Source of the DNA: Phoronis australis
Taxonomy: Eukaryota; Phoronida; Phoronidae
DNA: 60,000 nucleotides
Direction of reading: 5' to 3'
NCBI GenBank assembly: GCA_002633005.1
Contig: NMRA01000217.1
Coordinates: 64,001-124,000, forward strand
Numbering within the stretch: the stretch's first letter is position 1; the number at the start of each line of letters is the position of its first letter. The notes below the pieces were generated by a model, which was not told the DNA's origin, did not search any database, and was given only the letters and a program-made list of their open reading frames with translations. Shown here in pieces: positions 42,154 to 55,300 of the stretch. A program made the translations under genes and the position numbers.

Positions 42154-45100
42154 TGAGCTATGATCGTATCGACGACTACGCCCCACTATACCGTCACTCA
42201 CGGCGCGTAGACGCTACGTTAACACGAAAAAGGTCGTTGCTACAATAAAATGTAAAAAGGTAGTTGGCTGCGCCTACGTTCGCCTACGACCCTCTACAAC
42301 ACTGTAACATAACGATTAGCGTCCCTGCCTGTCTAATCCTTGGTAACACACTACAAAACCAGTCTGAACTCGAAATCTAGAATTTTACTAGAAATTCTGA
42401 TGAGTTTACTCGAGTTGGTAGCTCACCCAGCTTGAACCTGGACTAGAAACTCATCCACTGTCTGGGAATTCCTTTCCGCTCAGTTCCAGCCAGCATACAC
42501 ATGCTGCACTGTCTCTGTCGTGCACCGTCAATCGTCATAAAAGTAGTTCAACATAGACTAACAGATAGGTAGAGATAAGGTGACTGCACTACATGAGCTC
42601 CTAGTGTGTCGGGACTTGTAGCTTGTTGTAAGATTCTGGTGTCTTGTGGGGCCGCTTCAATCCTTGCCGTTTGGACTGTGAAAGCACCATCGCGTTCTTC
42701 AGCCTCATCAGTTACGGCCACATGAGTATACGAATCGCTCGAGTTGTGATGTCATCTGCAACAGTTGATAAGTTGAGGTACCGCACGCATCATGAGACTA
42801 AGCAGCAACTCGTGACTGCTGCGGAGAACACATTACAAATCCCAATGTGAATGGCAATGAATCGCAAGAGCTCTTCACAGACCTCGTTCGTGAATTTCAA
42901 ACGAATATGGACACAGTTTTATGTTTAACACTGAAAATTGAACCAAAACAAATGGATTGCCATTTCTAACAGAATTTGTGTGGAATTACCAGTTTAAATG
43001 ATGACCAGTTATAGACCTAATTCACGTGGCGGACATTAAAATCCAAAGCGAGGCTCACTGCGATAAGGTGGCACTGAACAGTTAGACTGCGGCCGACGTG
43101 GCCAATTTGCACTGCCAAAATATTAAAATCTAGGGATAGGCCAGGCTTGGGGGCATTTTTAGTTAGGTATCGTATGTAGGCCAAGTGAATTTGGTTTGTT
43201 TGTATTTGTGAACATGCTGCGAATTAAGAAGGGCACTTTCTTGGCTGTAGTTGCACTGTTCTTCAAGATGGTGGCCCCCTGTTGCAGTTGTGCATCGCTG
43301 TGTACATGTAGCAACTGAGAAATTGGCCGCGATTTCAGGTAGCCCTCAAACAAACCAGATTTTCAAAAAAAACTAGTTGGTTGACAGTACTTTTGGACCA
43401 CATTTTTGGAATTGGTAGGAAATCTGCTTTCGGAATCTAATGTTGGCTTTAGTCGAGCATCGGCAGGGAAGTGGTGGTTTTGGGGTGAAAAGTGCCGATT
43501 TTGCATTTTTTGTCCTTATTTTTCTTAGTCAAGCTTGGTTTCAACTGGGAGTGAAAGGGTCAAAAATACAAGAAAGAACAGTTTCTGTGCTCATCTGCTA
43601 GGCTTGTGATGTGAAATGACTCAAAACTTTTCTTTATTTGCATGCAGTTTTTGACAGAGTAAAGAAAGGGTGAAGAGTCCATTGACGTGTGTTCTGATAG
43701 GCAAATCCCTGTGAGAACTGTTCAGTGCCTCCTAAAGAAAGCGGAAGTTGACATTGCGTGAGTAAAATAGCTGGTCTTTCGAGTCCAAGTACCTGGATAT
43801 TAAATTTTAATAATGTGTCGACAATTAACCACAGAGACGTAGAAAAATACATTAGAAAACAAGTTGAGGCACCAAAGAGTTGTCTGACGAAAGGGTTTAA
43901 TTTTTTTCGGAAAACTAGGTTCGAAACATGAAAAGTTAATTTGACCAAATTGCGGCGATCTAGTGTTATGGATTAGGTATTATGCTGAATGCAGGGTTAC
44001 GTGTCTTCTTGTAAATTGTTGATCAAAATAATTTTTACACGAACCAGGTCATCTGCTCGTATTGTTGACGAGTTGAAGACATATTCGACAGTGGTGGCTG
44101 TCATGTGCAATTAGTCACATCTGGTTTTAATATTAACATCAAGCATATCCTGATCCTGGTGAGGTAGGCACTCACTGGGACTAACAGTTGATTTGTCATT
44201 GATCTGAAAGAATAATTGATGTTATAAATATATTTTTATTAAAATAAAAAACCAGGCTCGTAATTGAAAATAAAAATTGTTTGACCATCAATTCTGCTTT
44301 GATTCTTGGTTTTAATAATTCTTACGTCTATTTCATGTGTTAGGTTTCAAAAATCAATCTGGACCAAGTTGAATTTAAAACTTAAAACATCTGATTCGTT
44401 CGTCCAAAGCATAACTTTGTTTTAGAACTCAGTTTCAGTTAACTGGACAAAGCAATCATAGTTACCATGTTTCTTTAGGAGCCTCGTTCATCCGAGGGGA
44501 AAAGTGCCAGTGCCTTCTGAGAGGGGATTTATTCGCCGAGTGAGGGGAACAATCTACCTCCCGATCACCATCAATAGCACCCCCGCCCTGTTGCAAGCTC
44601 TCATAGGCTCTGTCTCAATTTAAAGTAGCCTTTTGTGCTCTTTCAAATTGTCATGTGTGTGGTTATAGGTGATGTGAACTCAGAGAGAATTTTTCACTAG
44701 GTGAATTTTTATGCCTCGTGGGGGGAATTTTGCGTGATTTTTCAATATTTTTGAGAGGGGAATTGGGCCGATATTGGGCCCTAAAATTGAGGAATTGAGG
44801 ACCCTGTCCTTTTTGGAAAGAAAAATTATAATGTTTCAACCCGTAGTCATGAAAACACAGCCTGGCTGGCCCATTCACCGGTCGTTACTATGATGCTTGG
44901 CAACTGAGATGCGACAAAATATGATCTAACTTTTCGAAAACATTTATAAATTTTACACGGACATATTTTGCTTCGTCGCGGCGTATGCATGGGCGGCGCG
45001 GCAGTGAAAAAAGTGGGGGCTATAGCCCCCCAGTCCCCTATGGTGTGCCGCCCATGGTATGGCAACAACCCAACGCTTCCGAATCTCAACGTCTTTAGGG

Positions 45101-46607
45101 ATTGTAAAGCAGACAGTTGAGTGTCCGTATTTTTTCTAGCCGTTCGCGGAGCAACGCGGACTGGAATCCGATAAGCTAACAGAGCTATCGTAGAGAGCCT
45201 CGTTTTGGAACGCGCCTCCTGTCGGCGTGAAGGTCAAAAACAAATAGTATCATCCATCGTAAAGGGGTTTCCTTAAGAGGAGACGTACACGAAGTTTATC
45301 TCTGTATGTGGCCTTGCTTTTCATTGGCTTTTGGATGAACAGTTTAGTCACAGATTGACCAATAAGGGTGGTGCTTACTTAAGTACATGTACCTAAAGTG
45401 TTCCTCTTAGCTACCACCCTCATTAACATAAACGAAGCATACCGATAAAAGAACAGTCACAGGATAAAACATTAATGACTTTGGTAATTCTCAATTTTGA
45501 ACTTGGCAAATTGATTATTGACAGTTTTAGATAATTGTGATACATGTTGGTTGCTTAAAACACGAACGTGAATTTGTCATCAAAGCGTTACTTAGAATAC
45601 GTCAAATTTTATCCGGCTGCCTGTAAAACAGAATAAATGTTTCCCTTACTCCGTATAAACATTGAAGTTGTTCAATAATCCACCCATTCATGCTTCAAAC
45701 AACAAGGATAGGTCACGTTCCCACCTTTGTCTCTAATTAGTTCTCAGAATCCGACACTCAATAAGATTTCGATCAACAACAGAGCAGTGACTCGTCTAAT
45801 CACAGTAATTACACGGGAAATAATGCTTTAACACGAACTTGTATTGGCAATCACGTAAAATTAATATGGTTGCTCCTCAACTGTTTGCTTAGATAATAAA
45901 TCGATTAGTCCTCAGTAGCTGCACTGCTCAAAAGTGGAATGCGTCAACGACATCTACGGTTACTGAAATATCATGAGGAATGTCGGGCACTATCCAGAAA
46001 ACTATTGATCTTATGGCGTTCTATAAATTAAAGTAAATAGATCTGTGAGTGAGTTCGACTGTTGTGTTCATCGCTTCAGACAAAGCAAGATGGCAGAAAA
46101 CACTGACGGCAGACGACATTCTAACCTGCACTGACCAGGGAACGTGACGCACGCAGTTGATTCACCCGTGGAACAGTGTTGTTTTCCCGCCTTTTGAAGG
46201 TTTGTGTGTTATACGCATTCTTTCTGTTTTTTATATCAGAAGAGTAGCGATAGTAACAATTTGTTATGACTCGTTTCCCATCAGATCATGAACAGTGTTG
46301 TCACTCATCCACATTCGTTGTCCTACAAAGTCCTTTTATTGTCATTAACGCCATTCTTGTCTTGCTATCTCTGCTTCTTTTCTCATACAACGGAATTCAC
46401 TTCATATTTACTAGTCCTTTTCTCATTGAATGCATTTTGTTTCTCATGAATGGCGTTTTTTCTCTCGAACAATTGCCATATCGTTGATTTAGGGGTGACG
46501 AAGGTCTTGGTTAGACAAAGGGTGATTTCTTTCGATTATTGAAGAAAAGAGAATATTGTTGAAGGCTAGATGTTGACCATGGTCTTCTCCGGCGTGTGAT
46601 GAACCAA

Positions 46608-46630
46608 TGAGCTATACTTAGTATAGCTCA
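46608..46630. repeat. 10-bp-arm palindrome TGAGCTATAC-TTA-GTATAGCTCA
   Basis: Perfect inverse arms of ten bases around a three-base centre. An isolated short hairpin; function unknown. Confidence 0.8.
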
Positions 46631-47241
46631 CTGGATATACCAAAACGTATAGCCTATCAGTGTAATCACGAGCGTCATCACAAATGTACGTGACTGATAA
46701 ACCAATACATTGTGTAATAGGAATTTTGCCCGTATGTAATATACATGAATGGTGTCACGCTGCAATAGTACTTAAAAAGGGAATTCTCTTTATGGACAAA
46801 GAGAACTTTCTTGTGGTTGGTAAAAAGGTACTACAGCTCGCAAGAAAATTACGAATTAAAATTAACGAGAAAGGGACTTTGTTAATGAGAACGCTCCTAC
46901 GGATCGTGATGGCCGGGGAAGATTGACAGTCGTGCTGAAGAAAAGTGCGACAGGTTTTTCTACTGAGAAAGTATAAAACAGAAATCCCCGAATTTTCATT
47001 TTCAAATGCTCCGTTGTGGCTTTCATTTTACTGAGGTTTTTGTTGCGGAAATGTCTGCTTTAGTGAGGGCTACATGAATATCCAGACTGCAATAGCAAAT
47101 CTTAGGACCATTATTTTCTCCAAATTAAATCATAACTGCTCAATTTGCAGTCAAGGCAAACCTATGAATGTACAGTGTAAGCACTTAACAAGAAATAAAG
47201 TGTACTTACTTTAGCTCCAAATTTCCAAACAATAGAGAAAA

Positions 47242-47612
47242 TGTAATGTGTTCTGTAAAAATGAACAACATTTCATGTATGTGTTCTATAGAAACTGAAC
47301 ACAATTTGTACAGGTATGTGTTCTGCATCCGCGCACCCGGGGGAGCTTGGGGAGCACAAACGAGCCCTCCATTAGCTGAAGTGTGCAAAAGGGTCCGCCT
47401 CAGAGAAACAAAAACTCCGAAAAAGTAGAAAAAGAGTCAAAAGTCCACTAAAAAGGCAGAAACTACCAAAATTCGGCGAATGCACAATTCATTGCTCTGA
47501 ACCTATCGCATGAATCTTAGTAAAAAGTCCACATTCTCTTTGTAGAATGCATGTGTTTTGTAGAAACTGAACACAATTTATACATGCATGTTTTCTGTAG
47601 AGACTTAACACA
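47242..47612. repeat. 37-bp minisatellite split by an insertion
   Basis: Units of the form ATGTGTTCTGTAGAAACTGA / ACACAATTTGTACATGC start near 47242, 47280 and 47317, then resume near 47549 and 47586. The unit at 47317 breaks after ATGTGTTCTG and is followed by about 220 bp of other sequence (CATCCGCGCACCCGGGGGAG and onward). The interruption resembles an inserted element related to the sequence around 26210-26330, which also has CGCGCACCC and GAGCC.CCCAT blocks. Confidence 0.7.
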
Positions 47613-48578
47613 GTTCTTCCTGAGGGTTTGCAATTATCGTTCGTCTATATGCATCAACTTCTATGTTGAATATTGCACATTTTTTCGTTGGCTCGGCGAT
47701 TTCTAAAAACATTATCAGGTGAGCGACGAGCGCGCCTGCTGTTGAGTGATACACTAGTAGTTGGCAATCGAGTATCACAGCCAAGACCTGAAGGGCTGCA
47801 CTTGGAAATTTATTCTTTGAGTCATTCATAAAGAAGGGCAAGTTTTGTATATTCTTCCTAATGCCTGCAGAGGGAGGGTGGTGTCACTGCCAGTTGTTGT
47901 CCTTCCATCGGTAGTTGGGTGACCGACCACATGCAGTCGAAGGTCCACTTTAGTCAGGAAATTTTGTTTCCAATTGATTTTTATGCGCCCACATATTGCC
48001 GTCATCTCTGTCTAAGCGTTTGGAGCCCGGCGTCCACAGGTGTATCTGCTAGGCCCCTTGCTTGATGTTAATGAGATTTGGCAGACTTGTTTTATGACGA
48101 TGACGGCGGATGGCGACGAGTTTCGGACCAAACCGACTACCGCTGTGTCCTCTATTATAGCAATTTTAATTGTTTATTTACGTTTGCCTCTGTATCTTTG
48201 TAGCTCCTTGACGGATTTTTATGAAATTTAGCAAATACATATAGGTTTCTATTAAGGAAACGGCGACAACTTCTCATTGTGGGACGGACTTGACGTATTT
48301 TACGCCACCTAGTTGCCATTTTTACTATCTTTGAGTCTCACTTTACCAAACTGCTGGAATGATCATTGTGAACGTTGGTATATGTGTTCCTGCACAGAAT
48401 ATCACGGATGACGTTTCTTTTCGATCGGGTTTTACTGCTGTTGCGTACGTTAGTGGCACTTCTGTTATTTTTGCATTCGCGACTGTTTGCAGGACCTTTG
48501 TGAAATTTGACACGTGATTTTCTTTGGATATGACAACATAGATGTCACGTTTTTCCCCGTGTGTGGGTGGGCGCAGGT

Positions 48579-49257
48579 TGTTACAGACCGGTGCTAATAG
48601 CTTTCGGTGCGATGATAGACTGAAGACTGGTTCGAGTTAATCCTTTATTAATCCCGACCGTATGTTCACAAGCCTGCTCAAACAAAACGTCCGACGTAAT
48701 GTCTGTTTATGCTCCAGCCAGTGCTGCGAAGCCTTGACTTGTGATGAACTTCTGAGACACGTTCAGCAACTGTTACATTCGTCGATTCAATAACCTGCTG
48801 TCTCTATAGGTGGCTCTCTATTGACTATCGCTGTAACTGCTGATTCTCTTCACTGCAACTCAACTGTAGTTCTCCTGATTAACTTTCTTGAACTGACTTG
48901 ATCTTCTCTTGAACTGACGTGATCTCACTGACTTAATCTTCTTGGACTCAAGTCACTAACACAAACCCGTGCTTGTGTATTTATAGCCTAATGCATTGTT
49001 CTAGAACTTTTCATCAATTCAATCACATGCCAGAACTTTCTGGAACCTACCCAATCATTCTACAAACATGTACTAGTCTCTAGAATATTCCAGACTGCAT
49101 TAATCACTGTCATGCTAGAGTCTTCTAGAAAGTTCCACACTATACTGTAGTAAACAAATTACATCATCACTGTACTTAACTCAGGGGTCATGCCAATCAA
49201 ACAGAATAACAAAACAAAACAATACAACTAAAAATACTGTCAGACTATATTCTGACA
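48579..49257 (-). mobile_element. LTR (probable 3' LTR) with heat-shock elements, minus orientation
   Basis: On the minus strand the sequence begins TGTCAGAATATAGTCTGACA and ends GGTCTGTAACA (TG...CA). It is preceded by AAAAGTTGGGGTCTAT, which looks like a polypurine tract. In order it holds four heat-shock-type sites (49135 down to 48998), a TATA box (GCTATAAATAC, 48978-48985) and AATAAAGG (about 48640), that is U3, R and U5 order. No 5-bp target duplication is seen around it, so it is the end of a truncated element, or its limits are slightly off. No gag-pol was found upstream. Length 679 bp. Confidence 0.55.
48978..49135 (-). promoter_or_regulatory. Heat-shock-element cluster plus TATA box
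   Basis: Sites on the plus strand: TTCtaGAAagTTC (49123-49135, perfect trimer), CTCtaGAAtaTTCcaGAC (49078-49095), GAActTTCtgGAA (49033-49045, perfect trimer) and TTCtaGAActTTTC (48999-49012, imperfect). The palindromic HSE reads on both strands. The TATA box is on the minus strand about 13 bp beyond the last site, so the predicted transcript runs towards lower coordinates. HSF1 binding is inference from the nGAAn trimer rule. Confidence 0.65.
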
Positions 49258-49735
49258 ATAGACCCCAACTTTTGGACGAAATTTACTTCTGTTGTGTTCC
49301 CTAATGGCAACTTTTTTTTTTACGTTTGCCTCTGTGTTGCACGAATGAGATGTCTTACATCATCATTTTCCCTTGTCTTAAAAAGATGGATCTGTAAATG
49401 AAATTTCCACTATAGTGCATGGTGATATAAAGAGGGGCCTCTTGCCTTTAGTTTGCCTATCTACTCCGTTTTGCGGTCGGGGTTTATTACAGTGACTCGT
49501 TGACAGAGAATGTTATCGATTGCTTTTAAGAATGATAATTATACTGCTGTGATTATAGTTATGCATAGCTGTAAAGACATTTCATCACAATGTACCAGTG
49601 TTGTCTCACATGTACTTAGCTAAGCGCTTTTCTGCCAACATCGCCACCAGTCCCTAGCGGCTATGCTATCACGGTTCATTCTATCAATTCAATTTTAAAT
49701 ACGCAATTGAAAAGAAAATAGAAAATCCAGCTTTT

Positions 49736-49925
49736 CTTCAATACCCCATTTCTAAAATGGAAATGAAAAATCCATCATGTGCTCAATATCCCATTTTCAA
49801 CGTGCAGACCGAAAATGGCAAATCCTAGTTTTGTTCAATCCGTTTCCAAAAACGAAAATTGAAAATATGATTTTCTAACATCCGATTTTCAGTTGTTTGT
49901 TTCCATATTGAAAATTAAATTAACG
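49736..49925. repeat. Degenerate tandem repeat, about 50-60-bp unit
   Basis: Units beginning TTCAATACCCCATTT, CTCAATATCCCATTTTC and TTCAATCCGTTTCC, each followed by AAA-rich sequence with GAAAAT / GAAAATGG motifs. Roughly three units, strongly diverged. Confidence 0.5.
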
Positions 49926-50219
49926 GAAGTCTCCGTGATTGCCATGCATTTCATGTCAGTCAACACTATTGTCACAAACCTACTTGTCTTCATCCTAGAC
50001 ACACAGGTCTTGCTAAATGAGAGTTAAAACTGATCGCGTTTCATTAAGCTTCGCCCTTGTAACAGAATAGTTTCAGTATCGAGCTGCCATCTAGTGTCTA
50101 GTCAGGGAACCTGCCAGGGAATTACACCTACATATTGTTGTTTCGCGTCTGGATAGGTGGTAGTGCGCAATGAGATATTAAATAGGCCTGGAACCCGATA
50201 AACAGATTAAAATTACAAT

Positions 50220-51150
50220 ATTGAAAGTGGGTCTCAGCCACTGAAACTGAATTAAACCTGCTCTCCAGGTATTTTCAGGGTTTGTTCTTGAAGATTTTTT
50301 AATTTTTGTTGATATCAAAGCATTGTTTTAGTTTCAATTTTCAAAAAACGATCTGTCAACTGCTCGCTCGATTTTTCTCCGACAAAGCAAAGCACGTCAC
50401 TCTCCTTATTTGGTATGGCAAGACAGCACAGTGTATACACCTAGCATATTTCCCTTATGTGTATGGAAAATGTGACCTTTAACTTCAATCAACTTCAAGC
50501 AACTGACTATGAGCGCATGCGCGCATTTAGCGTAAGTGGGAGCATAGAATATAGTACATGGACCGCCAACTCCGCATACTTTCAATGGACGAAATATGTG
50601 CTCACTAAGCACATCGTTACGACATTATTCACTAACGACACCTGGCCCAATTACCTGGTGTTATTTCCGGCAAGTACGTCCTCTGTTGTGTGGTCGGGTG
50701 GTAGTAGCATTGCTAAAAGTACTCACGATACTAACAGTTCTACGATTTTAAGGTTTTGAACAGCGTTTCAATGCCGTGAGTATTATTTTGCTTTCGTTGT
50801 ACAGGACAGTAAAATAGATGCGTGAATTTCCCGTCACAATACACTAACCGGAAACTGAACCAGATAATTTAGGAGAATGGCGCCTCCTCTTGGATAGCAC
50901 GGAAGAAAATGTCGGAGTTGCGAATCTGTTGCCTATAATCTATGGTGGGAAGGAGATTGGAAACTGTGTAACTACATAGTTTTTCCTTCGTGCGTATTTC
51001 AAAAAATTCGTTATTTAGTGATTTTTCTGGAAATTCCCTAACAAGAGAAAGTGAATTTCTCGTTGCGAGAATGTACTTTCGTCAAGAATTGTTTTAAAGA
51101 TATTTTGACTACTGGAGCTTTCACGTTCCATGCCTCTTTAAGCTCGCGAG
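50220..51150. repeat. Interspersed repeat, copy 2 (copy 1 at 2905-3590)
   Basis: Same ordered blocks as copy 1: ACTGCTCGCTCGATTTTTCT, CATATTTCCCTTATGTGTA, TATGAGCGCATGCGCGC, TTTTTCCTTCGTGCGTATTT, GGAAATTCCCTAACAAGAGA and TACTTTCGTCAAGAATTGTT. This copy is longer through extra sequence in the middle (about 50560-50900). Open frames here (for example 50457-50759) lack family resemblance. Confidence 0.6.
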
Positions 51151-51917
51151 TATTATTAAGTTATGCATCTGTAACAAAAGAATATATAGTCCAGTTTTGT
51201 GCAATAGATTTGCTTCAAATACCACCCTTGTCTGAAACTAATTGGCCAAAGCAGGGAGATGCTTTGGATGGGAACCAGTCAGTATCGGTGACCATTTTAA
51301 GTGAGTGACTTAAGTTAATGGAAACTAATTTTTAAGCGTTTTCACTTGTAATCTTTAAAGATCGGAACTTTACCTTCTACTCATATTTTAAGCAGCAAAG
51401 ACTACCGGTATTACTCCAAAAGTAACAAAATTAAACGTCGGACAAAACAGGGGTAGTGATCTAATATGCTTGTGTGCCAGTTTCGCACTTCTTGGTGAAA
51501 CCGGTTGTGACTATCCATTTCACTTTCGCTAAAAGCTTTTCTGCTAAATTAATTGTGGAAGTAATTACTTCTTCAGCATTATGAACGATCTGTTCTCATT
51601 ATAACAAGCTTCAATATTTCTTTCAGGGACTAACGACACAACAATACGGCATCATTCTGAAAATTGACTTGCGAGCGGCTGCACGACATTATTGCAAAAA
51701 AAATTGGAGATCGTGCGCACGAAGTTTATGGAACCTTCATAAGAGATACTTAACGAGCATGCGCCAATTCTTCCGCCAATTGACGTAGTTGGGCGAGTTA
51801 TTTATTTCGCGAACAGCTTGTTTTCTATAGCAGTCAATGAAGTAACGTGTAAGTGCGCACTGTTGTTATCATGGAGTATGTGATTATAGCCGACACTATA
51901 CCAAAATAATAGCTGAA

Positions 51918-52386
51918 ATGGATGAGAATCTGTCCCGAGGTTACTGCAGTTTCACCGCAGACAATTTCAGCGCTGACGACAGAGAGTCGACAAAAAAATC
52001 TTTCAAGAGCACGGAAACACGCCAGCTACCCAAAGACCCGTGCAGTTGTGTCTATCTCTGCTTAGTTCTTGCGGGTGCAGGCTTTCTCCTCCCTTACAAT
52101 AGCTTCATCACCGCCGTGGACTACTTTCAAGAAAAATTTCCGGGAACTACGATAGTATTTGACATGAGTTTAACGTACATATGCATTGCTTTCCTAGCCG
52201 TGTTCATTAACAACGTTTTGGTGGAGACGTTTAGCGTCACGACTCGCATTACGTTTGGCTACGTTGTCTCTTTCTGTACACTATTTTGCGTCGCGGTGTT
52301 TGAAGTATGGTACGAACTTTTACAGCCATCGGTCTCCTACGGACTTAACCTCTTAGCCGTAGCGGTGGTTGCCTTTGGGTGTACGG
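51918..52386 (+). CDS. SLC29A4: SLC29A4 coding exon 1 (N-tail, TM1 to TM4 start)
   Basis: ATG 51918 lies in GAAATGG, and the frame upstream carries no family sequence. Residues 1-41 are a cytosolic, Ser/Thr/Asp-rich tail. TM1 covers about 43-65 and contains LAGAGFLLPYNSFI. An extracellular loop (DYFQEKFPGTTIVFD) and TM2 (LTYICIAFLAVFINNVLV) follow. Then come TTRITFGY and TM3 (VVSFCTLFCVAVFEVWY), and TM4 starts (YGLNLLAVAVVAFGCT). The donor is GTAAGT after 52386. The frame past it (GKYNNEVNSF, stop) is intron. Confidence 0.92.
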
Positions 52387-55300
52387 GTAAGTACAATAAC
52401 GAAGTTAACTCTTTTTGAAATGTCATTGTCTTTCACGATATCGTGTAGCCTGCATGAGCATTCACAATTCAATAGTTTAAACTATCTCACCAAAAACATC
52501 AATACTAGCAGCACTGTTGTTGTCACGAGGATTCTTTAATTCGGCCCTCCGCAAACATCTCATTTTCACGGGTCTCTGAGTGTTTCACAGCTTCGCTCGG
52601 CTCGTCGTCTCATGAATATAATGCGTTTTATGACAGGGGTGTCCAAACAACGGCCCGTGGGACAACTGTGACCTGCGTTCAGTTTGTTATTGGTCCCTGA
52701 TAAAGTTTTGACAATGGCCGTTATACCGCCAAATCGTATTCTTAAAGCAAACTCCAAATTTTGTTTACACGGAACTCCGAAGCTGCTTACTGAGCTGCCG
52801 GGTTTAAAATATTAACGCCCTTAAATGAGAGTGATGCCGAATGAGTCGGCAACTCAAGTGAAAATACGAGAATGAGCCATTTTTGATTTCGTAGGTTCAG
52901 GGTTGCCAGGGCAACCCAGAATAAACTGGGAAGCATTTTCTTGAATTGCAGATGTTTTTTTGATGTTTTTGTTGATAACGGAAATCAAGTCACTCACGCT
53001 GTGTTAAGTGACTTGCGTCGCACTGCAACCTACTCCAGACATGCTGACGGGCTTAAAAGGATACCAAACCCAAGTTTTGGTGATTTCAACCTGTTGTTGT
53101 TCTGTCACCTGTTAATGCATCATTGGCAGGATTTATTTAAAAATTCGTACCGTCTGTGTCATTGATTATAAATCACGGTTCTCGGTACTCCTCCCCCGCT
53201 ACAGTTGCCATGTAACTCACCTAAAGCCGCATGTCGCGCTTGTCTGTTCAGCAAGCTTTGAAAGTTTTTTTTCCAAAATTTGCTCCAACCTTTTGAGGGT
53301 TATCGTGGGTTACAGGGCATTACTTTTGTTTCAGAGAACTGGGTGTGAAAGTCGTTTTTAAAATTTGTTAGCAGGCTAAAACCGGGTTTCGTATCCTTTT
53401 AATCACACCATTGCTCCGATTTAGTGCATTACTGATGACGTCAATTGCAATCTTGTATTTTTGCATTCACATGCGCTCACTAGTAGTAACTTGTATTTAC
53501 TTCTTCTTTATATTCCGTCGTCGTGTCAGGCTCTACAGTGGATTCGTGTACAACATACTGACGAAACAAGTCCAGTATAAGTTACATGTACAACTACTTC
53601 GAATCGGAATAAATTTCACTTCACTGCAAATGTTTATGCCCCAGCCTTGCGCAGTAACTACTCTTGTCCGTTGTATCGTTTGCGTGGCCCGTTGCGGAAA
53701 AAGTTTGGACACCCTGGCTTTGCTTTGTTTTGTTGTAAGCTAATGGGGCCTTTCAGTTAAAGTTTAGTGCGGTAAACTGAAGCTGTAGTTTAACATCAGC
53801 GCCACCGCCTGCATTGGTGAAGCTCCTGTCAACGAATATGTTTTTATTCAAATTTTCAACCTACGAAACCATCAATTTTCAAATTCCCTGTGGATCTTAG
53901 GAAAACAAGTTGTACATAAAAGTAAACCAAGGCTCTTCGATTTTCACGAAAATTCTCGTAACTTGAACATACATGAAAATTTCAGGTTGTACCATGTATA
54001 TCCATATTTGTGCCATGGGCCTAAATGTGAAAATTTTGCTCAACCCTGTCTTGATGTTTTCATCCACTCCCCGTTCTATCACTTGCTAACGGATCGACGT
54101 CAATCCTTTAAGACAAAACCAGAAATCATCTATAAACTAATATAGAGTGGATTTTGTGGTTCTTAATGAATGGCCTTTCCCCACATGCAGTTGTTGTGTA
54201 ACGCTTGCCCGTTAAGCAGACTTTGAATGGAGTTTTCCTGGTTAATTTTACTCTAAACCTTTGAGGGATGTTTAGAGTTACAGATCATTAATTTGCTTCA
54301 GAGAACTGAACGGGAACATTTTTTAATTAGCTGTTGATGGGCCAAAACCGAGTTTGGAATCCTTCGCACTGAGAGCTGTAATTTAGAGCCACGGACATGG
54401 ATATCGTTTTCACCCCGGCACATTCTCAACTCGGTCCGAAATGTTCGCTAATAAAGATTTACACCTACTGTCAGATGTCTGTTCCTGGCTGTTTTTCAAT
54501 GTATTAGAGCATATAATTGACATGTATTTTTTCAATTTAAGTTCAACAATCAAGTTTCTATGGATACACGGGGATGTTACCGAGGCGATACACTCAAGCT
54601 GTGATGACCGGAGAAAGTAAGATAATTATATTAACCTTTTCATGTAAGCTAGGAGCGTTTTTCAAAGAGGGCGCCTTAATCGACAGCAACTAGCAATTTC
54701 ATCATTAACTATGATGCAACTGCAATGAGTTGTCTTAAACAATGTCGTACCAGCCACCGAGAAATTAAATAAACACCTGTCATATAAATCAGGGCCTGGG
54801 ACTCTAGTACATTCACTTAAGACCTAACTCAAAATTATTTTTGGCCTTTCCTAGTCTACTTCTGTGCGAACTCATAATAAGTGTCTATTACTCCATGCAC
54901 AAGTAGATAATGCCTTACGTGGATAATCCTAGTTTGTACTTGACGACACCAGCATTAGGGCTGAAAGTTCGAGCCCAGAGAGGGCCCGAACTTTTACTCG
55001 AATTTGTACCTTCAATCTAGGGGTCTGTTATGATATATATTGTTATGATCGACAAATTTTGTCACCTGACAACATATGCCGGGTGTGGCGTTATGTGTGT
55101 CAGAAATTGACTGTGGGTTTGTTTATAAGGTAGCTATTCTTTGAGATTGTGCGTAGATGGAGAGAGAATGTTTAAATCCAGTAATCAATCAATTATATGA
55201 TAGCCACTAATTATAACAAGTGAAACCTGTTGTTAGTAAAGTAAACTAACAATGGAGAAGAGTAACTATGCTAGCTCCCTCTGTAAGGATTACTTGAAAC

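Larger units (their letters stand above)
38174..51917. other. Intergenic region between two divergent genes (13.7 kb)
   Basis: It separates the CNBD2-like start (minus) from the SLC29A4 start (plus). It contains a 162-bp tandem duplication, a MITE, a palindrome, a split minisatellite, an HSE-bearing LTR, a 50-60-bp degenerate tandem repeat and an interspersed repeat, each listed. I see no gene in 38435-39190, 39520-41900, 42160-46600, 46640-47230 or 47620-48570. Some of these hold short unclassified low-complexity or repeat-like sequence (for example 44650-45060, with GGGGGCTATAGCCCCCC). Confidence 0.55.
52387..54541 (+). other. SLC29A4 intron 1
   Basis: 2155-bp intron, donor GTAAGT, acceptor TTCAATTTAAG. 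It contains two copies (53165-53405, 54150-54380) of the dispersed repeat also found at 36895. Open frames such as 53411-53743 show no family resemblance. Nothing else was recognised. Confidence 0.6.

Noticed and set aside
53411-53743. 110-codon plus-strand frame in SLC29A4 intron 1
   Set aside because: Hydrophobic and Cys-rich but no family resemblance; exons 1 and 2 join directly in phase, so it is not needed.
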